The notes under the pieces: generated by a model | Databases searched by the model: none | Told to the model about the DNA's origin: nothing | What the model saw: the letters and a program-made list of their open reading frames with translations, nothing else | Assembly: GCF_963855985.1 (NCBI RefSeq) | Contig: NC_087118.1 | Span: 2,108,001 to 2,172,000 of the forward strand | Direction: 5' to 3' | From: Ostrinia nubilalis | Taxonomy: Eukaryota; Arthropoda; Insecta; Lepidoptera; Crambidae | Length of the DNA: 64,000 nucleotides | Program-made: the position numbers and the translations under genes | Shown: piece after piece, positions 22,908 through 37,506 of the stretch | How the letters are laid out: each line of letters starts with the position of its first letter | Position numbering within the stretch: the first letter of the stretch is position 1

Positions 22908-23112
22908 ATGTATTTATTTATATTAACCGGCAGACAGTGGTGACTGAGTTTGTTGCGGCGCTTCTTCTCAGCACTTGCCAAATGTTGGTCTCGAAGCGCT
23001 GGTAGGGTAAAAAGATTATGAGACATGTAGAGGCTCCTTAAGAGCAAAATGACGATTTGTAAGAACTATTTATTAGTCTAAACAAATAAAGAAATTTTGA
23101 CTTTGACTTTAA
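22908..23112 (+). mobile_element. SINE-like retroposon in copia
   Basis: 205 bp flanked by TTTAA (22903-22907 and 23108-23112). It ends in AATAAAGAAATTTTGAC with a short GACTTT repeat tail. It contains TGACTGAGTTTGTTGCGGCG at 22941, a module also present on the minus strand of element X. No tRNA promoter boxes were seen, so it may be a truncated LINE 3' end. Confidence 0.75.
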
Positions 23113-23361
23113 AGTTTAGTAGTCAAGGAGAAAGCTTACAAGGTTTTGTTGACGCCGACTGGGCAAGTGATAGCTTAGATAGGAAGTCATACACCGGATT
23201 TTGTTTTGTTATGTCAGGTACTGCTATTTCATGGCAAAGTAGGAAACAGAGAATTACAGCCCTATCAAGCACTGAGGCTGAATATGTTGCACTCTCTGAA
23301 GCCTGTAGGGAGGCAATATATTTAAGAGAATTATTGTATCAGCTGACTGTATCTTTGTTAA
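23113..23361 (+). pseudogene. Copia RNase H, first part
   Basis: The frame contains the copia RNase H blocks FVDADWASD, SYTGFCF and ALSSTEAEYVAL, then runs into the piggyBac-like element at the TTAA 23358-23361. The second part is at 27223-27465. RNase H removes the RNA strand during cDNA synthesis. Confidence 0.9.
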
Positions 23362-23448
23362 CCCTTTTCTTGGCATCGTAACACGGGTGATACATCATAA
23401 TTTAAAAAATCCTGAGGGCAGCGAAAGCATTAGAAATAATTTATTATA

Positions 23449-24495
23449 CAGTGTGTCCGGACATGTAGTGATCAAACTTTAAAGGCGTAATCTATGAACA
23501 ATTTTATCGATGAAAATACTTCAAATTTGGGGCTTGACCCATTTCTCGAAAAATTACATCGATTTAAGTTTTTAATTTTTAGTTTACACCTCTTCTTTAA
23601 AAAACAAGTGAAAGCGTGGGTAGCTTAACATTAATAGGCAAATATTTTATATCATGCGATAGCCAATAAAATTATCTATTAGTAGAAGAAGAAAACAGAC
23701 ACAAATTTCATACATTTTATGGGAGTAAGAATGGATTGAATTATAAAAATACATTACTTTTTTCACTTCTTTTTCAGTTATTTTCCAACACAAGAAAAAC
23801 CAGGTCGTTAAGGTATGTTTTATTTGCATTGTATTATTAGTATTTGAGCTATTCTACAAAACGAATGTAAATTTATTAGTCTACGTCTATTAGTTTCGAC
23901 GTAATTGTTGAACAAAGATACCCCTTCCCAGCGGTTTCCATAGCGCACGCGACATGCGAAAATGCACTGCCTGAAAGAATCACACAACCTATTCCGATTA
24001 CTATGGAAACCGTTGGGAAGGGGTATCTTTGTTCAACAATTACGTCGAAACTAATAGACGTAGACTAATAAATTTACATTCGTTTTGTAGAATAGCTCAA
24101 ATACTAAAAATAAAATGCAAATAAAACATACCTTAACGACCTGGTTTTTCTTGTGTTGGAAAATAACTGAAAAAGAAGTGAAAAAAGTAATGTATTTTTC
24201 TAATTTAATCCATTCTTACTCCCATAAAATGTATGAAACTTGTGTCTGCTTTCTTCTTCTACTAATAGATAATTTTATTGGCTATCGCATGATATAAAAT
24301 ATTTTCCTATTAATGTTAAGCTACCCACGCTTTCACTTGTTTTTTAAAGAAGAGGTGTAAACTAAAAATTAAAAACTTAAATCGATGTAATTTTTCGAGA
24401 AATGGGTAAGGCCCCAAATTTGAAGTAATTTTATCGATAAAATTGTCCCTAGACTTTGCCCTTAAAGTTTGATCACTACAAGCCCGGACACACTG
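23449..24495. mobile_element. Foldback A, long-palindrome MITE
   Basis: Arms of nearly 500 bp are inverted copies of each other around a short unpaired centre at about 23950-24000. It begins CAGTGTGTCCGGAC and ends with the complement, flanked by TA. TA duplication and CAG ends fit a Tc1/mariner-type MITE. Because the arms mirror each other, the same spurious 60-codon ORF appears on both strands. Confidence 0.85.
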
Positions 24496-25291
24496 TATAC
24501 AGGGTGTTTCTTGTAAGGTGTCAAGCCGAAGGCAGGTGATAGGTGAGGACTAGACCTATCGATTTCACCCCCATGTAAGTTCTACGATTTTTCGTAGTTT
24601 AGAAGTTATCGTTAATTTTGTGATTTTTTCAAATTTCATGACCTAGTGGCTTAATTTTTTTTTAATCTTTTTTTTGGGTTGACTTTTCTCAGATTTCTTT
24701 TTTTTGACAGATTCCCTATTAGTTGCAGATATTTGAAAAAAATAATCACCTTCCTATCTTTGATGCAAGATACAAAATTTTTGCTAGAAACATAAAAAAT
24801 ATGCTTTTAGCAGAACATTCTAAAATTTTCAATTGAAATGTATAAGACAAAAAAAAATCATTTCCATAGGTCCAAAATAATTTTAAAAACTGCGCAGTTT
24901 TCTAAACTTTCATAATAACACAAAAAAACATGTACTTAATAGGCCATTATTTTCTGTAATCGCTCCACTAAAGTGGTAAGTCGGAGATTCCGTTACATGT
25001 TTTTGACTTTCTTAGGACTAAGTAATATTTGCAATCCCCTAAGTTTACGTTATGTAGAACACATTTAGAGACAATAACTGAAAAGTTTTTTTTATCCACA
25101 TCGTGGAAGCTCTTGCTCTTCATGTGGTATACAAAAGGGAATATGAAAATTTTGATGATAAACCATATTAGAATGCAAGAAGCTTTTGTAAATTTACGAA
25201 TAATTGTTTTGCGTCGTTGTCGAATGTGCATTCTGGTCAGCGACGGACATTTTGAACATTTACTTTAAATTAAATCATTGCACTCTTTTTT

Positions 25292-25462
<171 letters not shown>

Positions 25463-25531
25463 CTTTCTCTTTCCTTTCACACTCTAATAGGTAGGTATAT
25501 CAAATTTAATCGTAAAGTAACAATTACCACT

Positions 25532-25591
25532 GTGGTCTAGTGGTAAGACTACCTATTTAGGACAGCCAATTCCTCTGTGGTTTAGGATTCC
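25532..25591 (+). promoter_or_regulatory. tRNA-like A and B box pair in foldback B
   Basis: TGGTCTAGTGGTAAGAC at 25533-25549 fits the RNA polymerase III A box (TRGYNNARNNG). GGTTTAGGATTCC about 30 bp later is an imperfect B box. The same pair lies at 34577-34636 in copy 2. The arms opposite lack it. Activity is inference. Confidence 0.4.
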
Positions 25592-27222
25592 GGGTGAAGC
25601 TCGCTGATCATCCAGCAGTTTCCAACTTTCCATCAGGTCAGATGAAGGGCAAGAGCTTCCTCGTTGTGGATAAAAAATGTTCTGTTCAGTTATTGTCTCT
25701 AAACGTGTTCTACGTAACGTACACTTAGTGGATTGCAAACATTAGTTAGTCCTAAGAAAGTCAAAAACATGTAACGGAATCTCCGACTTACTACTTTAGT
25801 AGAGCGATTACAGAAAATAATGGCCTATTAAGTACATGTTTTTTTGTGTTATTATGAAAGTTTAGAAAACTGCGCAGTTTTTAAAATTATTTTGGACCTA
25901 TGGAAATTCTTTTTTTTTCTCATACATTTCAGTTGAAAATTTTATAATGTTCTGCTAAAAGCATATTTTTTATGTTTCTAGCAAAAATTTTGTATCTTGC
26001 ATCAAAGATAGGAAGGTGATTATTTTTTTCAAATATCTGCAACTAATAGGGAATCTGTCAAAAAAAAGAAAACTGAGAAAAGTCAACCCAAAAAAAAGAT
26101 AAAAAAAACATTAAGCCACTAGGTCATGAAATTTGAAAAAATCACAAAATTAACGATAACTTCTAAACTACGAAAAATCGTAGAACATACATGGGGGTGA
26201 AATCGATAGGTCTAGTCCTCACCTATCACCTGCCTTCGGCTTGACACCTTACAAGAAACACCCTGTACATAACACGTTCCTGATATATCATAGAATGAGA
26301 TAAAAAAAACTATTCACACAAAAATACATTTGGCTGTCAGTTATTGTCAAAATTGGATAACCTAAGCATGTTGGCTTCAAACGCGTGGTAAGTTTATTTG
26401 TTTATTGGCGATATCACAAAATATTTGTGTTATTTTCTGTATGTAATTTACAGAAGAAGGATTACTCTGAGTTTTTCGTTTGGTTTGGATGATGTGTATT
26501 GCTACTTGCCGATTTTATAACCGTCCATGTGCCTGTGTATCATAAATGTTACATTGCCAAGTGCTTCGTGATGTATTTTAAATCATAATTTAAGAAAAAA
26601 TGCGTATTTTTAAAAGATATTAGTGTTACATTAGTAGGAAATACACTAATTAGAGTGGACAAGCTTGTGGAGTGCAATTAGTTCATAACAATCTATTAAA
26701 CTCCATCCACCCTACCTTCTGATGCCCTCAAGTATGACAATGTTGGCCTATTTTCGCTTCTTGTGGAAAATATAAAACTAGAAAAATGGGCCGATTAAAT
26801 ACAAAATGCACAAAATATAATCAAATTTTATGTGTGGTAAAAAGTTATTCGATTTTATGACTTTTATTATTATTAGTATGTATAAAAAACAAGAGTCTGA
26901 GTAATCATTATTTTCTATAATTGGATTTGGCATATTCTTTTCACTCTGAGTTTCTGTTTTGATAAGGAAGTTTAAAAAATACCTTTTTAAATTATTTATG
27001 TATGTTTTTGTTCATTCAAAATTATTTTTTGAATATTTTATCTTTTTAATTTTCTATACCCTAATCTTGGCAGTGTATCATATATGATACACCTGGTTTC
27101 TGAAAAACTGAAAACAATATATTTTTTTAAACATTTTTATTGGCCTATTAGGATTATACTTAACTCATAAATATCAAAAAATTTAAAATCGTAGTGAATT
27201 TTTGGTCATGCCAAGATAAGGG

Positions 27223-27465
27223 TTAACAATTAAGTTCTACTGTGACAACCAAAGTGCATTGAAGATGGCCACAAACCATCAGTGTCACAATAGATCAAAA
27301 CATATTGATGTTAAGTACCATTTTGTAAAAGACACGCTCAAAAGTAAAAAGGTAGAGGTCAATTATTTATGTACAAATGAAATGCCAGCAGATTTATTAA
27401 CTAAAGGTCTAGGTACAGTCAAACACTATAAATTTATGGAGAAATTAGGTATCCTAAAATTGTAA
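27223..27465 (+). pseudogene. Copia RNase H, second part, with stop codon
   Basis: It begins at the right TTAA of the piggyBac-like element and reads YCDNQSALKMA, RSKHIDVKYHFV and MPADLLTKGL, the conserved end of copia pol. The stop is at 27463-27465. The LTR follows 51 bp later after a G-rich polypurine-like tract (AAGTGGGGG). Confidence 0.9.
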
Positions 27466-27516
27466 TTTGTAACCTTGAGCTCTGTAGTATGTTTAGTTTA
27501 TTTTGATAAGTGGGGG

Positions 27517-27646
27517 TGTTGTAATTAATAATTTAATAATATCAAAATATGTACACAGTAGCGCCATCTAGGCTGTATAAGTATTTGTCATTGCCACTGC
27601 GTCTTGCCTACTTTTTAAAAAGTTACGAATAAATCACTCTGCACTG
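27517..27646 (+). repeat. Copia 3' LTR
   Basis: 130 bp, identical to 3752-3881, directly after the polypurine tract and the end of pol. An AATAAA is present near the end. It is very short for a copia LTR. Confidence 0.9.
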
Positions 27647-28724
27647 GATAACGCATGTGTTTACTGTAATGGTATTGAAATCAACACCCTGTATAGCAAA
27701 TGTTTTATTTTGCCAAATATTATATCCCAAATAATTTGTTTGGTCAAATTGACACTTCAAATACTTACCCACCGTTACCCACAAATCAAAGCATAAGGCA
27801 GATAATCATGGTTTTCACAAGAATTTTATGTAAAACAAAGAGATTCCAGAAAATAGTATGGTTGCAGAAAGTAGGTATTGCAGAAAATAGTAGGTTAGGT
27901 TAGAACAGTGACCCTTAACTAGAATAACCTCTATTGTTAATGAATCATTTGGAAATTTCGATAAAAAGAATGATATATGAAAAATAATTTAGAACTGACA
28001 AATAAAAGACGTGCGTACTGTTCGACATTTATTGCAAGACTAAGTAATTTATAGAATACCCGCGTTACAATATACCAAGAACAAATTTTATATTAATTAC
28101 CCACTAAACAAAATAATAACCACAAGCTAATTTGTATTCCATTCTATGCACCAATCAAATTGTTTATCGTGAAATATTTTTGCCAAATGAAACATTTGGC
28201 AAAACATACTTTGCCAAACAATAATTTGCTAAACAATAATATGCCAAAAACGACATTTGCGAATTAAAAATTTGCAATAAGATGTTTTGCAAAATGAGAA
28301 TTTGCCAAATGAAAATTTGCGAAACGTTGTTTGCGATGTGATAATTTGGGAAACGTTTTTTGGCCAAACATTAGTAATCCCGTCGCACTAGATGGAGCGT
28401 AATTACTATAGACTTAAATTAAATAAAAAAAGCTAGTCTTCGTAAATAATCGTCGTAAATTAAATTCTATAATTATTATAATTATTTTATAAAAAAAATA
28501 AGTTGTTGTGTCTGAGGCTTTGCGCTTTTTCATTAACACGATGTAGTAAAGTATTAAAAATTAAGAAATGTTTATTTTCGGTTGGGCTTACAATTTCAAA
28601 ATACAGGTTGTGGTTTTGTAAAACAACAACCATCTCAGGGGTGGTAGTATACACGACACTGATGCCAAAAAAAATACCTTAAATTTTCAAGGAAAATCCA
28701 TGAAATCAGGAAATTATTACGCGG
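27647..28724. other. AT-rich flank without genes
   Basis: No coding frame resembles a protein. It holds a 15-bp-period TTTGCC array (28178-28370) and scattered related words near 27710. Confidence 0.6.
28178..28370. repeat. Degenerate 15-bp-period TTTGCCAAA array
   Basis: TTTGC or a close variant recurs at about 28179, 28194, 28210, 28225, 28240, 28255, 28271, 28285, 28301, 28316, 28330, 28345 and 28360. The core TTTGCCAAA is nearly self-complementary. The 15-bp step creates a repetitive spurious minus ORF. Confidence 0.8.
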
Positions 28725-29998
28725 GTGTTCGAATTTTGGGCATTAGTCATTTGTAAATTGGGAAATATTAATGTATTAAAGCAGATTCTTTAACTAATAA
28801 AGTTACCACAAAAAGAAGAATAATAATAAGCAAAATCTAGCATAAAATACTTTACGTTATATTCCTATCATATCGTATTATACCGTGGAAATATATAAGA
28901 CTATAATAGATACTGTAGTTGAATAAATAAGCAAGTTCCAAATTAAAAATCCAATTATAAATTCAAATGGTTTATTCAGTATAAAGCCCTTTTCCAGGGC
29001 ACTTATACATGTCCCAAATATAGCTTGCCCTACCACCACTTCGGGACAACTTGGGCTGGTGCTGAGAAGAAGTGGCGGAAGAAACTCAGTCACCTTTGTC
29101 AGCCTCTTTTCCAACCAGTTATAACTTATATAAAAATGAGTAATCTAGCAGTAATTACGTCTTATTTATTATTAACATTTTGACGGTATTTTGAATAACC
29201 AGTATTTATAATCAAATACACAGAACACAAGTTCTAAGTTAGGTTACGTTAAGACTTAGATTTAGGTTAGGTTAAGAGTTAGGTTTAGGTTAGGTTACGA
29301 CTTAGGTTTTGTACCATAACATAACCGGCAACTATAAGCATTGTCCTTCTTTATACTGGTCATCAAACTACCGACCCGACCCCGTGGAATGTCACCATCA
29401 ATTGGCCAGGTGTCAATATAATAGGCCTGGCGCAGCCACATAGCCAGGTGTTAATACAATATCACAATAATACAATACAATTACACAACAAGCATAATAT
29501 TAGTACCAATAAACAATGTATACTTAACTTTGGTCAGCATCACCTCAAAGATCCGTCGAGACTACTTCTCCATGAGAAATTCCATCCATTTATACACAAA
29601 TTCTCCCTCTTTTTACTCAACTCCGATTGGTCGGCTTAAAACGACCAATCAGAACAGTCGACCAATCACGGCACAGGATCTTAAAACTCTTATTTTTATT
29701 CGGAAGCGGAAGTTGGAGTTTTTCATTTTACAATATATTAAAAATAGGGTAATATTATCTTTCATATTTAGAATCGGAGATCTTAATTAAATTCTGAATT
29801 ATTAAGAAACCAAAAACCTTACAATAAATTCTAATTTACGAATTACATAAATCTGAATTTCAATCTGTCAGTTAATATGGCGGCTGTGCAATGTTTTGTG
29901 TGTGTAGTGTTTAACAAGTTAAATAGTGTACCAATTATACATATTTACCATGGAATATTAATATAAATCATGGTATGTAGATATATATATTCTAACAC
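28725..29998. mobile_element. Element X, copy 1 (uninterrupted)
   Basis: 1.27 kb nearly identical to two blocks at 42878-43724 and 49350-49793. The ends carry short inverted repeats (GTGTTCGAAT and the complement of ATTCTAACAC). Its minus strand contains a retroposon 3' module at about 29094-28945 ending AATAAACC. It also holds TTAGG-like repeats. No transposase is visible, and the class is not known. Confidence 0.75.
29237..29308. repeat. TTAGG-like imperfect repeats
   Basis: GTTAGGTT, TTTAGGTTAGG and similar words repeat with irregular spacing. The same tract is at 43389-43460 in element X copy 2. Confidence 0.7.
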
Positions 29999-30113
29999 GG
30001 CCATACTGACATGTACTTCGTTCTCGAAGTACTTTTCGATTTTATAAAAACAATACAGTGTTTATATTATAATTATTCAAATGTGAATTAGCCTGATGTA
30101 TAACTACAGAAAT

Positions 30114-30420
30114 AGCCACAGACATTAAGCCATAAATATTTAGTCATAGTTACTTAGCCACAGGCACAGCCATAGGCATAGTCATAAGTATTAAGCCAGT
30201 CATTTAGCCACAGGCACAGCCACAGTCATAAGTATTTAGCCACAGGCACAGCCACAGCCACAAGTATTTAGCCACAGGCACAACCACAGGCACAAGTATT
30301 TAGCCACAGGCACAGCCACCGGCACAGCCACTGGCACAAGTATTTAGCCACAGGCACAGCCACAGGCACAAGTATTTAGCCACAGGCACAGCCACGGGCA
30401 CAGCCACAGGCACAGTCCAC
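30114..30420. repeat. AGCCACAGGCACA minisatellite
   Basis: AGCCACAGGCACA units alternate with AAGTATTT spacers across 300 bp, directly before the truncated 5' end of LINE-B. Confidence 0.9.
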
Positions 30421-32909
30421 ATCAATATAAGAAGTATTAAAAAGAACTTTGACGAGTTCATGATGATTCTGAATATGACTGAGATCGAGTTTGATGTTAT
30501 AGTGCTTACTGAATGTTGGCTTCTGGTCGCGGGTGCCCTTCCCATTCTGCAGGGCTTTTCATCGCATTTTACAACCAGAAATAGCAAACAAAATGATGGT
30601 GTTGTAACTTATGTAAAAAACACCTTGACCTACACTGTTATAGAGCCTGAGTTCATCGATGCAAACTGCCTCATTTGCCACTTGGATGGCATTGCTATTG
30701 TTTGCGTGTATCGATCACCATCATACACAAATCTTGAAAATTTTTATGTCAGTCTAGAAAACCTAGTTCTTCCTCTGAAATCTAAAAGAAATGTTGTGGT
30801 TATTGGTGACCTGAATATTGACATAAAAACTGGTAATCACGACCGTCACGCGGCCGACTACTTGAACTTGACAGCAGCCTTAGGCTTGTTGCCAGCTCAC
30901 TTACTTCCCACCAGAGGTGATAACTGTTTGGACCACATCTTGTTGCGAACTGGAAGTACAGCCATTGCTTTAATATCAGACACCTATGTCACTGACCACT
31001 TACCCGTTTTACTTGGCCTGAAAGTAAGTCAACCAACGCAAGCTAAATCATGTGGGCTGCTCCCTCGCATTGACTACGATGCTATTAAAGCCGAGGTAGA
31101 TAGTATCGACTTTTCAGCGGTACTAGAGACCTCTGATACCAATGCAGCAACAGATCTGTTTATAAGTCTGATCCAAGAGGTTATCCATAAACACACAACC
31201 CGCATTAGGACTCGACGTAAAACCCTCCCAGTCAAACCCTGGATTACACCTGGCGTTGTTCGTTGCATCCGTAATAGAGGTAAAATGCACCAGCGAGTGA
31301 AGAAATTTCCTGATAATCTAATCCTGAAAATTACCTACATTCGATATCGCAACTTCTGTAATTCTTTGATACGGAAACTAAAGCGAACGTACGAAACAAA
31401 CGAACTTCTTAAAGCCAAGAACAATCCCAGAAATACATGGAGGGTCATCAAAACCATTACCGATTCAACCATTCAGCCAGTCTCCCAAAGAGCTGTTAAA
31501 TATCTCGGCTACCCCTGAAGCGTCCATCAATGAGGTCAACAGGTTCTTTGCTAGCATAGGAAGGGAACTTGCCTCTAAGGTGGTCCCTATCGGTAACACA
31601 TCCACAGTCCCCTCTTCTACCACCCCGGTACAAATAAATTCGTTTGTGTTAATGCCGGTTGACCACAAGCAAGTTCTAAACCTCATAGGCGCTCTACGTC
31701 TGGATTGCGCTACTGGGTGGGACAATATACCTGCTAGAGTCATCTAGCAATCGTCTCAGTCTCTCGTAATCCCAATTGCGCACATATGTAACCTGGCTAT
31801 TGACTCTGGTACTTTCCCTGAAGCATTTAAAAGAGCCATTATTCACCCAATTCACAAGAGCGGGGACAGAGCCACCGCCAATAACTACAGGCCAATCTCT
31901 GTTCTAAGCTCTCTCTCAAAAATCTTAGAAACTGGGCTTCGGGGTCCCTCAGGGCAGTATTCTGGGGCCAACACTCTTTCTGATTTACATCAACGACCTG
32001 TGCCGCTTATCCATCCCAAATTGCGACATTTTTACTTACGCCGATGACACGGCCCTTTTGGTGTATGACAGAGACTGGCAGTCTGCCTCAGCTAGTGCTG
32101 AGCATGCTCTCCAAATGGTTATGGAGTGGCTGTCCCTAAATTTGCTCACTCTGAATGTAGATAAGACCAAGTGTATCAAATTCTCACTGACAAACCAGAA
32201 TCCTACTGATACTGCAACTACGATTCGAGCGCACACCTGCTCTGATACTGAGACATCAAATGGATGCTCATGTATGTCTGTCTCTCTGGTCCCCAGTATA
32301 AAATACCTAGGGGTGTTCATAGATGAGAAACTTGACTGGCGATGGCGCTCTCATGTCAATGCCATGTGTGTTAGAGTCAGAAGGCTGATATACATCTTCA
32401 AGCAACTTAGACACTCTGCAGACTCTTCCACTCTGAAGCTTGTTTATCTCAGTCTTTGTCAGTCAATTTTGACCTACTGCATCCCTGCATGGGGCGGAAC
32501 CTATAAAACAATCGTGCTGCAATTGGAGAGAGCGCAAAGAGCTATCCTGAAGGTTATGCGCTTCAAACGAAGGGACTACCCCACTTCCCTCCTATATCAG
32601 GAGTCCCAAGTACTCACTGTTAGGCAGCTCTTCGTCCTCAGAACTGTCCTTTGTCGACATAATAGGACGGTTTTTGATCCAACAACATCCTTAAGACGCC
32701 GGGTAAATCCGATTCATCCCATACCTTCCTGTCGTACTGCACTTGCAGGGCGACAATTCAATATTCTATCCGCTCGCCTATACAACAGACTCAATCGCGA
32801 ACTTAATTTGTACTCATTGACTAAATATAAAGTCAAACATAAACTTACAAACTGGTTGCAGAGATTGTCTTACGAGGAAACCGAAAAAATACTCAAATCA
32901 ACATCTTAA
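30421..32909 (+). pseudogene. LINE-B ORF2 remnant
   Basis: The endonuclease starts at INIRSIKK and includes VLTECWL, CVYRSP, VIGDLNID, CLDHIL and VTDHLPV. A frameshift follows near 31500. The RT begins with NNYRPISVLSSLSKIL, then jumps at about 31930 straight to a region equivalent to the GVPQGSILGP block; the RT segment with the FLDLAKAFD-type motif is deleted. YADDTALL is at about 32040, in a shifted frame. The frame 32058-32909 is the intact thumb and C-terminus ending in NWLQRL. An internal stop is at 31744. The copy is dead. Confidence 0.85.
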
Positions 32910-33118
32910 AAGTTAGGTACTACTCATACTCTGCAGTAGGTTTTTACATCACACCCATTCACATAACACTCAATCACAAACACACACTCTACACACAATT
33001 ACACTTACATTCACCCACACTTATTAGTTATAATATTTCTGTAATATTCTCTGTGGTCCGTAATATTTTGGATTTTTTAAATTTATTTATTGCAAGCTTG
33101 GACGACAAGAAATTTTTT

Positions 33119-33310
33119 ATTTAATTTAATGCAATTCGATTCATTCCATTTAATTTATATCAATTCAATTTAATTTATACCAATTCAATTTAATTTTATA
33201 TTAATTCAATTTTATTTATATCAACTCAATTTAATTTATATTATTTCAATTTTGTTTAATATTTCAATTCAATTTAATTTATATCTGATAATACAATTTA
33301 AATTAATATA
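33119..33310. repeat. AATTCAATTTAATTTATAT repeats
   Basis: Degenerate units of about 20-22 bp, AT-only, in the LINE-B 3' UTR just before foldback B. Confidence 0.85.
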
Positions 33311-33322
33311 ATTTTTAATATA

Positions 33323-35309
<1,987 letters not shown>

Positions 35310-35560
35310 TAGAATTTTGGTTAGATTATCATTTCTCTTGTAGAAATTGTTTAATCTATTAGTATTTTAAAATGTTCTCGCCTTTGCTAGCTATACTTGC
35401 TCAAATCCGTGGTGGTGGGGGCCCGGTGACCTGTAACACAGGTATTCATTTACCTAGCTCAGGCTCCGGTCTCACACAATCATTAATGAGTTTTCTTTAA
35501 TGTATTGTATATTGTATCCTGTATTTTTGTGTGAGAAATAAATAAATCTTATTATTATTA

Positions 35561-36471
35561 CTAGCGGCCGCCCGCGACTTCGTACGCGTGGATCCCGTTT
35601 TACCCCCTTCATCTATCTTACGCGGTTTAGATTTTTTCATACAAATGTTTTTTCCGGCAAACTCCCGTTCCCGTTGGAATTTCGCAATATCCTGTTGTAA
35701 CTAAGCTTTAAGTTTACTAAGGGACCTGCATGCCAAATTTCAAGCGTCTAACTTAAGCGGTTTAGATTTTTCATACAAAAGGATTTTCCCGGTAATTCCT
35801 GTTCCTGTGGGAATTTCGGGAATTCCTTTCTTAGTGCACCTCTACGGTACCTAAGCTACGTCCCTTATAAATTTCAAGTGCCTACGTTTAGCCGTTTAGG
35901 CTGTGCGTGGGTATGTCAGTGAGTCAGTCATACAAAAGGAATTTCCCGCTAATTCCAGTTCCCGTGGGAATTTTGCAATATCCTGTTGTAACTAAGCTTT
36001 AAGTTTACTAAGGTACCTGCATGCCAAATTTTAAGCGTCTAACTTACGCGGTTTAGATTTTTTCATACAAATGTTTTTTCCCGCTAACTCCCGTTCCCGT
36101 GAGAATTTTGCAATATCCTGTTGTAACTAAGCTTTAAATTTACTAAGGTACCTGCATGCCAAATTTAAAGCGTCTATCTTACGTAGCTTAGATTTTTTTA
36201 TACAAATGTTTTTTCTCGCTAATTCCCGTTCCCATAGGAATTTTGCAATATCCTGTTATAACTAAGCTTTACGTTTACTAAGGTACCTGCTTGCCAAATT
36301 TCAAGTGTCTAACTTAAGCGGTTTAGATTTTTCATACAAAAGGATTTTCCCGCTAATGCCCGTTCCCGTGGGAATTCCTAAGTATCCTATAACCTGCCCA
36401 GGAGTATGAAGAATAATTGTACCAAGTTTCGTTAAAATCCGTCGAGTAGTTTTTGTTTCTATAAGGAACAT

Positions 36472-36532
<61 letters not shown>

Positions 36533-37506
36533 AATTTTACTGATTGCATTTTTGGCATCAGTATCGATCACTAATCAACCCTGATAGTTATTTTGAAAAT
36601 ATATTTCATGTACAGAATTGACCTCTCTACAGATTTATCTATACTTATAATAAATCTGTAGAGAGGACAGGAGGAGGAGACATACTCCTGGGCAGGTTAT
36701 AGGATACTTAGGAATTCCCACGGGAACGGGCATTAGCGGGAAAATCCTTTTGTATGAAAAATCTAAACTGCTTAAGTTAGACGCTTGAAATTTGGCAAGC
36801 AGGTACCTTAGTAAACTTAAAGCTTAGTTATAACAGGATATTGCAAAATTCCTACGGGAACGGGAATTAGCGAGAAAAAACATTTGTATGAAAAAATCTA
36901 AGCCACGTAAGATAGACGCGTGAAATTTGGCATGCAGGTACCTTAGTAAACTTAAAGCTTAGTTACAACAGGATATTGCAAAATTCTCACGGGAACGGGC
37001 ATTAGCGGGAAAATCCTTTTGTATGAAAAATCTAAACCGCTTAAGTTAGACGCTTGAAATTTGGCAAGCAGGTACCTTAGTAAACTTAAAGCTTAGTTAT
37101 AACAGGATATTGCAAAATTCCTACGGGAACGGGAATTAGCGAGAAAAAACATTTGTATGAAAAAATCTAAGCCACGTAAGATAGACGCGTGAAATTTGGC
37201 ATGCAGGTACCTTAGTAAACTTAAAGCTTAGTTACAACAGGATATTGCAAAATTCTCACGGGAACGGGAGTTAGCGGGAAAAAACATTTGTATGAAAAAA
37301 TCTAAACCGCGTAAGTTAGACGCTTAAAATTTGGCATGCAGGTACCTTAGTAAACTTAAAGCTTAGTTACAACAGGATATTGCGAAATTCCAACGGGAAC
37401 GGGAGTTAGCGGGAAAAAACATTTGTATGAAAAAATCTAAACCGCGTAAGATAGATGAAGGGGGTAAAACGGGATCCACGCGTACGAAGTCGCGGGCGGC
37501 CGCTAG
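35561..37506. mobile_element. Foldback C, head-to-head repeat element
   Basis: It starts CTAGCGGCCGCCCGCGACTT and ends with the exact complement. Each arm is built of units of roughly 135 bp containing TATCCTGTTGTAACTAAGC and TGCCAAATTTCAAGC. The centre (36621-36669) is a hairpin with CTCTACAGATTTA and its complement. The left arm alone carries a GACA array. No ORF is conserved. Confidence 0.85.
36472..36531. repeat. (GACA)n microsatellite
   Basis: About 15 GACA units in the left arm of foldback C. Confidence 0.95.

Noticed and set aside
23647..24297. Pair of matching 60-codon ORFs on opposite strands
   Set aside because: They lie in the mirrored arms of foldback A and are the same non-coding DNA read twice.
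28878..29114. 78-codon minus ORF conserved in both copies of element X
   Set aside because: Identity follows from the recent duplication, and the DNA matches a non-coding retroposon 3' module.
29237..29308. Telomere or interstitial telomeric array
   Set aside because: Too short and imperfect, and carried identically inside a mobile element.
35561..35600. Cloning-vector linker, because NotI, MluI and BamHI-like sites cluster
   Set aside because: The same sequence occurs inverted at 37467-37506 as the tip of a foldback element, so it is genomic.
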